A model generated the notes under the pieces. The model was not told where the DNA came from. It worked only from the letters and a program-made list of their open reading frames with translations, and ran no database searches. Position numbers and translations under genes: made by a program. Below, one piece after another: positions 28,679 to 35,036 of a stretch of 64,000 nucleotides of DNA. Origin of the DNA: Streptomyces sp. ISL-36 (GTDB lineage Bacteria > Actinomycetota > Actinomycetes > Streptomycetales > Streptomycetaceae); the NCBI RefSeq assembly GCF_018614205.1, contig NZ_JAGGOS010000057.1:49813-113812 (forward strand), in the 5' to 3' direction. Within the stretch, counting starts at the first letter, position 1, and each line of letters starts with the position of its first letter.

Positions 28679-29364
28679 GCGGAGGCGGAGGCGAGGCCGG
28701 CAAGGACCTGGCCACGAGTGGGCTGAACGAGATCGCGAACGGCCTGACGCTGGCGCTGGGCGAGCTGAAGGAGCTCGGCATGGACAGCATGGCGGGGGAA
28801 GGACGCGGCTTCGGCGAGATCGCGCTCCCCGGCCTGGCGCTGGGCCACGAGGGGCTGACGGGGACGTTCTCGTCGTTCTGCGAACGCTGGGAGTGGGGCG
28901 TGCGCGCCCTGATCGACGAGGGCAACGCGTTCGCCGTGGCGACGGGCCTGTCCGCCGGTACCTACCACGAGACCGAGCAGTACCTGGAGGGCACGTTCAA
29001 GATCGTGACCAATGCGGCCATCGGCAATCCGTACGCCTCTGAGGACGAGGTCACGAAGCAGGAGTGGGGCGACATCGCCACGTCCGGGATCTTCGGCGGG
29101 GTCGACTACAGCCAGGAGTCCTTCGACCAGGCGCGGGCCAACTCGGCCCAGGGCTGGAAGGACGCCGGGCGCGATCTGATGACCTCACAGACGATCGGTC
29201 TGCCCGGCATGAACCCACAGAACCTGCACTCCTCCGTCGGCGTCTCCGACGCCCAGTACGAGGAGATGCTCGACGGCATGTTCGGTCCCTCGCCGGAGGA
29301 GCGAGCCGCCGCCCAGCAACAGCAGGGCGTGCCGCCGCAGCAGCCGAGGGGTGACGAGGGCTGA
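28675..29364 (+). CDS. WXG100-like helical protein of the toxin locus
   Basis: 229 residues, nearly all predicted helical with few Cys. The motif CERWEWGVRALI at about residues 69-80 resembles the WXG turn of ESX/T7SS helical-hairpin proteins. The C-terminus is Gln/Pro-rich (QQQQGVPPQQ). Such proteins usually act as secretion partners for the large toxin encoded next. The GTG start at 28675 overlaps the upstream stop codon; GTG 28660 is an alternative. Its stop codon TGA shares a base with the toxin ATG. T7SS core genes (EccC-type ATPase) are not in this window. Confidence 0.72.
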   Translation: MSGGGGEAGKDLATSGLNEIANGLTLALGELKELGMDSMAGEGRGFGEIALPGLALGHEGLTGTFSSFCERWEWGVRALIDEGNAFAVATGLSAGTYHETEQYLEGTFKIVTNAAIGNPYASEDEVTKQEWGDIATSGIFGGVDYSQESFDQARANSAQGWKDAGRDLMTSQTIGLPGMNPQNLHSSVGVSDAQYEEMLDGMFGPSPEERAAAQQQQGVPPQQPRGDEG

Positions 29365-31559
29365 TGGGCGGCCTGCTCGACGACCTCGGCAACGGCCTCA
29401 GCGACCTGGGCAAAGGCATCGAGGACGGCATCAATGAAGGCCTCGGCGCCATCGAGGACGGCATCGACTCCGGCAAGAAGGCGCTGGGCGAGACCGTCGA
29501 CTGGGCGACCGACAGAGCCGGCGAGCGCCTCGAGTCCTACGGTCTGCACGCGGCCGCCGACGCGGTCACGGACTGGGGCGACGGTGTCGCGTCGGATCTC
29601 GGCGCGACCCCTGGCGAGAAGCAGCTCGGCCAGACCGAGGAGGCCAACGAGCTCGTCCGCGGGAACCCCACCACGATCCTGGAGAGCGCGGCGCACCTGA
29701 AGGACTTCCGGGCGGCCTTCGAGAAGGTCGGCCAGGGCATGAGGAAGGTCGACTCCTCGCGCTGGAAGGGCGTGGGCGGCGACGCCTTCCGCGAGAAGTT
29801 CGGGGTGCATCCCACGAAGTGGCTGCACGCGGCGGACGCGTGCGAGACGGCAGCCGCCGCGCTCGAGGCCTACGCGCACACGGTGAAGTGGGCGCAGGGT
29901 CTGGCGTACGACGCCATCGAGATGTACCGCGAGGGAAAGCGCGTCTCGGAGCAGGCCGTAGCGGCGGCCACGAAGGACAAGGACGCCGGGGCCGCCAAGG
30001 CCGAGGACCCCGGGAAGGCGTTCATCGAGGAGGCCAGGGCGCTGCTCGCCCACGCCCGCGAGCAGCGGAACACCGCCGCGACCGAAGCCCAGTCCAGGGT
30101 GGAGAAGGCCCTGGCCCACGCCCCGGCCGAACCTCCGCCTCTCGAGCGTCTGGGCGACAACCTCGCCGACGGATACCAGGCGTACAACACGGAGCTGACC
30201 CACGTGGTGGGCGGCGTCCTCAAGGGAACGGCGGGGCTGGTCAACTTCGCCCGCGGCCTCAACCCGACCGACCCGTACAACCTGACGCACCCGGCCGCGT
30301 ACATGCAGAACGTCTCGATGACGCTCTCCGGCCTGGTCTCCACGGTCGCCCACCCCGAGCGCGTCGTGACGGCGGCGGTCGAGGGATTCAAGAAGGACCC
30401 GTCCGAGTTCATCGGCCGCCTCGTCCCGGAACTCTTCGGTACGAAGGGCACGGGTTTCGCCGGCGGCGGCCTGCGGGCCGCGGCCAGGGAGGGGCTGGAG
30501 GCGGCGGCGTCGAATCCGGCGACGAGAGGCCTGAAGTACGGGGACGACGTCACTGGAACGCCGCCGACGCCACCTGCCGGGCTGGTGGACGAGGCGGCCC
30601 CTCACGCGCCGACGGCCGGGGTGTCCGACAACGCGGTCTCCCCGTTGCCCGAGGGCTGGACGATCGACAACCCCGCCGCCCACCCCACTCCGACGGGCCT
30701 TGTCGACGACGCGCCCGCGGCCAAGGACTGGGACGGCCTGGCCCAGGCCACGGACCACGTGGACCAAGGGGCCGTCCACGCGGATTCGGTGGATGGCAAG
30801 ACGGCTCAGGAGTTCCTGGACGATCAGTATCCGGAGCTTCAGGGGGTCAATGACGGGCCTGGCGGGCACGCCGACAGTGGTTTCACGTATGAGCCCCACG
30901 TTTCGGCGGACGAGTTTCTCGACCTCAGTGTCGATCAGAAGCACCAGGTCGCGGCAGCCGAGCTCAGCGACGGGGCGGTCAGGTTTCCGGACGACGGCGC
31001 GGCTATCGCGTACGGCAGAGAGCATTGGAACGACTACGCGGAGAACCTGCCGGAGTCGACACGAAGCGCACTCCTGGATTATTCGAATGAACTGGGTCCC
31101 ACCAATCCCCTTCATGCCACCTACAAGGAGATGAACGGATATCTCCGCGGCGATCCCGACTTGGGCACACCGAATGTCCTTCGTAACATCGAAGAGGTCG
31201 ACAAGGCGCTGGCTGGTGGCCGACTGACCGAGGATGTCATGGTGGTGCGCGGATCAGGAACCAGTCACCTGAATTTCGAATCCGCCAGCGACCTGATCGG
31301 GCAGAAGCTCCCCGACAATGGCTACATGTCGACGTCACTCGGCAACAATCCAGTGGACGCCTTCAAGGGCCAGGACTCCATACTGCATCTCCGTGTCCCG
31401 CAGGGCACTCCAGCCATCTGGATGGAGAAGGTCAGTCACTTTGGGATGGGAGAGCGCGAGCTGCTCCTCGGGCGCGGCACAACCTACCAGGTGACGCGGG
31501 CCTTCAAGGATGAAAACGGCCAGCTGCATATTTACGGCGAAGTCCTCCCCGGGAACTAG
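29364..31559 (+). CDS. T7SS-type polymorphic toxin with C-terminal ADP-ribosyltransferase domain
   Basis: 731 residues. Residues ~1-80 have Gly/Asp-rich helical repeats (LGDG/IEDGI units). Residues ~95-250 resemble the putative T7SS secretion-signal module with SRWKGVGGDAF (WKG at 134-136). A hydrophobic middle (~270-370) and an Ala/Pro-rich linker follow. The tip (~550-731) is an arginine-type mono-ADP-ribosyltransferase: NGYLRGD, VVRGSG with the NAD-binding Arg629, YMSTSL (STS 656-658) and GERELLLGRGT with Glu697-x-Glu699. All catalytic positions are present. The tip is visibly less GC-rich than the body, as expected of exchanged toxin tips. The next gene encodes an ADP-ribosylglycohydrolase. 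Target unknown. Confidence 0.88.
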   Translation: MGGLLDDLGNGLSDLGKGIEDGINEGLGAIEDGIDSGKKALGETVDWATDRAGERLESYGLHAAADAVTDWGDGVASDLGATPGEKQLGQTEEANELVRGNPTTILESAAHLKDFRAAFEKVGQGMRKVDSSRWKGVGGDAFREKFGVHPTKWLHAADACETAAAALEAYAHTVKWAQGLAYDAIEMYREGKRVSEQAVAAATKDKDAGAAKAEDPGKAFIEEARALLAHAREQRNTAATEAQSRVEKALAHAPAEPPPLERLGDNLADGYQAYNTELTHVVGGVLKGTAGLVNFARGLNPTDPYNLTHPAAYMQNVSMTLSGLVSTVAHPERVVTAAVEGFKKDPSEFIGRLVPELFGTKGTGFAGGGLRAAAREGLEAAASNPATRGLKYGDDVTGTPPTPPAGLVDEAAPHAPTAGVSDNAVSPLPEGWTIDNPAAHPTPTGLVDDAPAAKDWDGLAQATDHVDQGAVHADSVDGKTAQEFLDDQYPELQGVNDGPGGHADSGFTYEPHVSADEFLDLSVDQKHQVAAAELSDGAVRFPDDGAAIAYGREHWNDYAENLPESTRSALLDYSNELGPTNPLHATYKEMNGYLRGDPDLGTPNVLRNIEEVDKALAGGRLTEDVMVVRGSGTSHLNFESASDLIGQKLPDNGYMSTSLGNNPVDAFKGQDSILHLRVPQGTPAIWMEKVSHFGMGERELLLGRGTTYQVTRAFKDENGQLHIYGEVLPGN

Positions 31560-31574
31560 AAAAGGAATGCTCGA

Positions 31575-33083
31575 ATGAATTCCGAATGGGAAAAAGCGCC
31601 CCGCTTCGTCAAAGAGACGACCAATCCTCACTTCGAGGAGGACCTGCAGTTCAACATTGCTCCGGGAGGCCCACAGCGCTACAACCGTCAGACCGACAAG
31701 CCCGTGCAGTACATCACTGTGGCCAACGCCCAGGGCGCGGAGATCGGCTACGTGTGGTTCAACGATGAAGATGCGGCAGCGAACTGGATCGTACGCAAGG
31801 ACGGTGGCCCTGCCGCCTTCAACGAGGGCGACCGATGGGTGCGTCGGCTTTACGACGGCAAGGCGCGGGGCATGACGCCGTCCCAAGTGCTGGCAGAAAT
31901 GATCAGGGAGTCGCCTTCTGCCGCATCCAGCCATGTGGTGCCCGGCTCCCTCGACGAGGCGCCGAACCCGGAAGCGCTCCGAGCACGTGCCGGATGGCCC
32001 CCCAGGGGGACCGTGGAGAAGGCGGCGACCGGGACGCTGTTCGGCCTCGCCCTCGGGGACGCTATGGGGTACCCCACGGAGTTCCTGACCATGGAGCAGA
32101 TCAGCGCGAAGTTCGGTCCATGGCGGAAGATGGGTATGCCACTCTCCCCGGGCGACGTGGTGCGAGTGACCGACGACACCCAGATGGCACTGGCCGTCGG
32201 TGAGGCCTTGGCAGAGGTCATCGGACGTGCGGAGGAGACGCGACGGGCGCCGGGGACACAAGAGGCACTCAGGGCACGGGGCGGAGCGCCCTCCCTCACC
32301 CCTGCCGCGGTCGAAGCAGCTCTGCGTACGCACTTCGTGTCGTGGCTCCGCGATCCCGACAACAACCGGGCCCCCGGTAAGACCTGCCTGGACGCATGCG
32401 CCGCACTGGAGCGCGGCATTCCCTGGCAGGACGCCACCGTCATCAGCTCCAAGGGCTGCGGGGCGAACATGCGCGTGGCTCCCGTCGCCCTCGTACCCGG
32501 CCTGTCGGCCGAACAGCGCTCAGGCATCGCACAGTTGCAGGCAGCGATGACGCACGGCCACCCGACCGCGCTTGCCGCCAGCGACCTGACGGCGCATGCC
32601 ATCTGGCTCATCGCCCACGGCTGCACCACGGGCGATCTTCTCCCCCAGCTGCGCTCCTACGCGCTGGAGTCACGACAGAAATACCATGCCGACTGGCTCG
32701 GAGACCTGGCGCACAAGGCGGGAGCGCCGGACCCCGCGTCGTACATCGCCTTCGGATGGGACGAATGCCTGGGCGCCCTCGACAAGGTGACCGCCGCGCT
32801 GCGCTCCTCGGACATCGACCAGGACCCCTGCGTGGCCGTCGGGCCAGGCTGGATCGCCGAGGAAGCCCTCGCCACTGCCCTGTACTGCTTCCTCGTCGTG
32901 CGCGGCGACGCCCGCTCAGCGATCCGGAGGGGAGCACACTCCTCTGGAGACTCCGACTCGATCGCAGCCCTCGCGGGTGCCTTCGCCGGGGCCTTGCGCG
33001 GCCCCAAGTACTGGCTGCCCGAGTGGATCGAACTGCTGGAGTACCAGGACCGCATCCGCGCCCTGGGCCGAGCCTGGGACTGA
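31575..33083 (+). CDS. ADP-ribosylglycohydrolase with extra N-terminal domain, probable immunity protein
   Basis: 502 residues. Residues ~1-115 form an unrecognised alpha/beta domain (QYITVANAQGAEIGYVWFND). Residues ~145-502 are an ARH/DraG-type hydrolase with FGLALGDAMGYPTEF, metal ligands in TDDTQ (199-203), the SSKGCGANMRVAPV substrate loop and the second metal motif SSGDSDSIAALAGAF (Asp459, Asp461). It should remove ADP-ribose from arginine. It starts 15 bases after the toxin stop with an AAAAGGAA ribosome-binding site. The arrangement matches the T6SS immunity Tri1, which combines an N-terminal occluding segment with an ARH domain; similarity of the N-terminal part is not established. 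Confidence 0.87.
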   Translation: MNSEWEKAPRFVKETTNPHFEEDLQFNIAPGGPQRYNRQTDKPVQYITVANAQGAEIGYVWFNDEDAAANWIVRKDGGPAAFNEGDRWVRRLYDGKARGMTPSQVLAEMIRESPSAASSHVVPGSLDEAPNPEALRARAGWPPRGTVEKAATGTLFGLALGDAMGYPTEFLTMEQISAKFGPWRKMGMPLSPGDVVRVTDDTQMALAVGEALAEVIGRAEETRRAPGTQEALRARGGAPSLTPAAVEAALRTHFVSWLRDPDNNRAPGKTCLDACAALERGIPWQDATVISSKGCGANMRVAPVALVPGLSAEQRSGIAQLQAAMTHGHPTALAASDLTAHAIWLIAHGCTTGDLLPQLRSYALESRQKYHADWLGDLAHKAGAPDPASYIAFGWDECLGALDKVTAALRSSDIDQDPCVAVGPGWIAEEALATALYCFLVVRGDARSAIRRGAHSSGDSDSIAALAGAFAGALRGPKYWLPEWIELLEYQDRIRALGRAWD

Positions 33084-33085
33084 AG

Positions 33086-33784
33086 CTGAGTACTGACATC
33101 AGGGGCATCGGGGCGCCGCACCCCACCCGCCGGGCGACCGCCTGGCTCGGCGCGGTCTACGGCGGGCTCGTCGAGCTCGCCGTACCGCAGCCGGTGCTCG
33201 AGACGGACACGGCCTGGCTGCTGTCCTGCCGGGCCCTCCCGCAGCCCGGATACCCGTCCTCGCCCATGCTCGCGGCCTCGCTCGCCGTACCCAAGGACGG
33301 CAGTTCGCCGTTCCACCCCGCCTCCAGCGCCCCGCTGAGGGACCTTGAACCGGCTCCGGCACGCGAGACCACCGCTCGCGTCCGGAACCAGGCGCGCCGT
33401 GTCAACGCCCGCGGATGCGTGGCCGCCCTGCACTCCGCACTCGGCGGACACCGGTCGGTCGCCCTGCCCTGGCGCCCCGCCCATGAGGCCCCCGGATGGT
33501 GGGACAGGCTGAACCGTCGGTACTTCCCGGGCTTCACGCACGTGCCGGTGGACGACTGGAACGACGTGATCAGGGCCCTTCACGGACCGGGCCCGGACAC
33601 GCGCGGGCTCGTGTGGGTACGCCGCGAGGCCGGCGGTCAGGAGGCGACAGGGAACCTCGTCTACGCCCACAACAACAAGGGTCAGGTCGTCCTCCTGGAC
33701 GGCGTCACGGGCTCCCTGGCCGTGCTGGACACCTCGCACCTACGCGAGCTGATCCTCCTCCGGTCACTGCCGACGACGCCCTGA
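33086..33784 (+). CDS. Papain-fold (Tox-PL-like) protein with missing catalytic His; non-canonical start
   Basis: The frame is clearly coding from at least STDIRGIGAP. The N-terminal ~90 residues (ATAWLGAVYGGLVELAVPQP, SLAVPKDGSSPFHP) resemble a YrhB/Imm35-like domain, tentatively. The C-terminal part resembles the Tox-PL papain-like deamidase fold: ARGCVAALHSALGG supplies the Cys, and NNKGQVVLLDGVTG the Asp strand. However, GHVFN of active members reads GNLVY here, with Asn for His. No ATG begins it. A CTG at 33086 would give STDIRG directly after fMet; GTG 33023 (overlapping the hydrolase gene) and GTG 33194 are alternatives. It is last in the toxin operon and probably inactive or an accessory. 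Confidence 0.6.
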   Translation: MSTDIRGIGAPHPTRRATAWLGAVYGGLVELAVPQPVLETDTAWLLSCRALPQPGYPSSPMLAASLAVPKDGSSPFHPASSAPLRDLEPAPARETTARVRNQARRVNARGCVAALHSALGGHRSVALPWRPAHEAPGWWDRLNRRYFPGFTHVPVDDWNDVIRALHGPGPDTRGLVWVRREAGGQEATGNLVYAHNNKGQVVLLDGVTGSLAVLDTSHLRELILLRSLPTTP

Positions 33785-34001
33785 CGGCGGACGGCGGTTT
33801 CGCTCAGTGCGGTGGTGGCCCTCGTCTCCGGCGAGGACGAGGCCCGCGATGAGGAACTTCGCGGCCTGAGGGAGCTCGAACACGTTCCCCCAGCAGTCTG
33901 ATTCCCGCCCAGGCACCCTCCTCGCAAGCAGGCAAACGCTCCATTGCCGGATTGACGGGACACGTGAGGCTGAAGGGCAGCGCTCCGGGCAGGGGCAGGA
34001 C

Positions 34002-34826
34002 ATGCGGACCAGTGACGAGGTCTATCACCAGGTCGTGTGGGATCCCCGCTTGGAGGCGGAGCGCTTCGTCATGGGGATCGCCGAGCGCGGGGGCAGGCCG
34101 CCGCAGCGGATCGCCCTGGCCGATTTCGTGCCCGGTGGGGAGATCCCCTGGCACCGGGTGCTCTTCTTCGAGGCCGACGGCGAGCGCGTCTGGGACCGGG
34201 CCTCCCACCTGGACCGGGTGGCGGAGCTGCTCCCCGTACCGAGCCGGACGGCCCCCTCGGCCGTGCTCGCCGTTCCGCCGTCGCACCGCACCGCCCTCGC
34301 CTGGGTTCCGCCGCACGACCTTTGGCCCACCATTCAGCACATCCGCCGCGCGCACGACCGGCAGATCCACCGCTGGCCGCCCCACGTCAACGTCCTCTTC
34401 GGTTTCGTGCCCGAGGACGACTTCGGGCGGGCGGTCCCCCTCGTCGCGGCCGCGCTGGCCGAGGTGCCGGCGTTCAGGGCGCGGCTGGAAGGGGTGCACT
34501 GGTTCGGGCACCGCGAGGACGCCACCGTCTGGCTCGACCCCGCCGCGGCCGACGAGGAGCCGTGGGCGCGGCTGCGGGACGCCCTGGAGGCCCGCTTCCC
34601 CCTCTGCGCGGACCGGCACAGAGGCTTCACGCCGCACCTCTCCCTGGGGCGCAGCCGCGACCCCCACCGGCTCGCGACCACCTCCGAAGCCCTGCTCGGC
34701 ACGATGACCGCGCGCGTCACCGAGCTGGTCCTGCTCTCGCGCCGGGGCGGCGACGAGCCGATGCGGGCACGCGCGGCCGTCCGGCTCGGCACGGGCGACG
34801 TCCGGTGGACCCGGGAGCCCGACTGA
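34002..34826 (+). CDS. MJ1316 RNA-end domain fused to a 2H phosphoesterase (2'-5' RNA ligase family)
   Basis: 274 residues. Residues 1-~75 match the MJ1316/DUF504 RNA-end recognition domain: SDEVYHQVVWDPRLEAERFV, FVPGGEIPWHRVLFF, VWDRASHLDRV. Residues ~88-274 form a 2H phosphoesterase with HVN at 128-130 and HLS at 212-214. In the first motif Asn replaces the usual Thr/Ser, a substitution that may change activity. Such fusions are thought to act on RNA 2',3'-cyclic phosphate ends. It is separated from the toxin operon by ~217 bases without a gene. The last codons are tandemly duplicated. Confidence 0.85.
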   Translation: MRTSDEVYHQVVWDPRLEAERFVMGIAERGGRPPQRIALADFVPGGEIPWHRVLFFEADGERVWDRASHLDRVAELLPVPSRTAPSAVLAVPPSHRTALAWVPPHDLWPTIQHIRRAHDRQIHRWPPHVNVLFGFVPEDDFGRAVPLVAAALAEVPAFRARLEGVHWFGHREDATVWLDPAAADEEPWARLRDALEARFPLCADRHRGFTPHLSLGRSRDPHRLATTSEALLGTMTARVTELVLLSRRGGDEPMRARAAVRLGTGDVRWTREPD

Positions 34827-34858
34827 CGCCCAGCCCGGGAGCCCGACTGACGCCCAGC
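34811..34858 (+). repeat. 24-bp in-frame tandem duplication covering the stop codon
   Basis: Two exact 24-base units (34811-34834, 34835-34858). In the gene frame both encode REPD followed by TGA, so a second stop codon follows the first eight codons later. Confidence 0.9.
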
Positions 34859-35036
34859 CCGTCGAGCTGCCGCTGCCGTAGGCGGAGTGGATGACCTGCC
34901 TGCGCGTTGGCGAACGGGACCACGAGAATCCGGGATACTTTCTGCTCTCGAACAAGAGATCCCGCACAACCCCAGGTACCGCACACCCGTCTAGCAAGGC
35001 GCAGGATCGGCACCCAGCACAGGGGAAACACCACCA

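Noticed and set aside
29106..31115. 669-codon minus-strand frame opposite the toxin gene
   Set aside because: It mirrors the codons of the toxin, has no homologous motifs, and the toxin frame has clear domains and coupled start/stop overlaps.
33764..34003. 79-codon minus-strand frame in the gap after the papain-fold gene
   Set aside because: It is mostly Arg/Pro-rich, with one ordinary-looking segment (FELPQAAKFLIAGLVLAG). It could be a gene remnant, but there is no start signal or recognisable family, so it is not reported as a gene.
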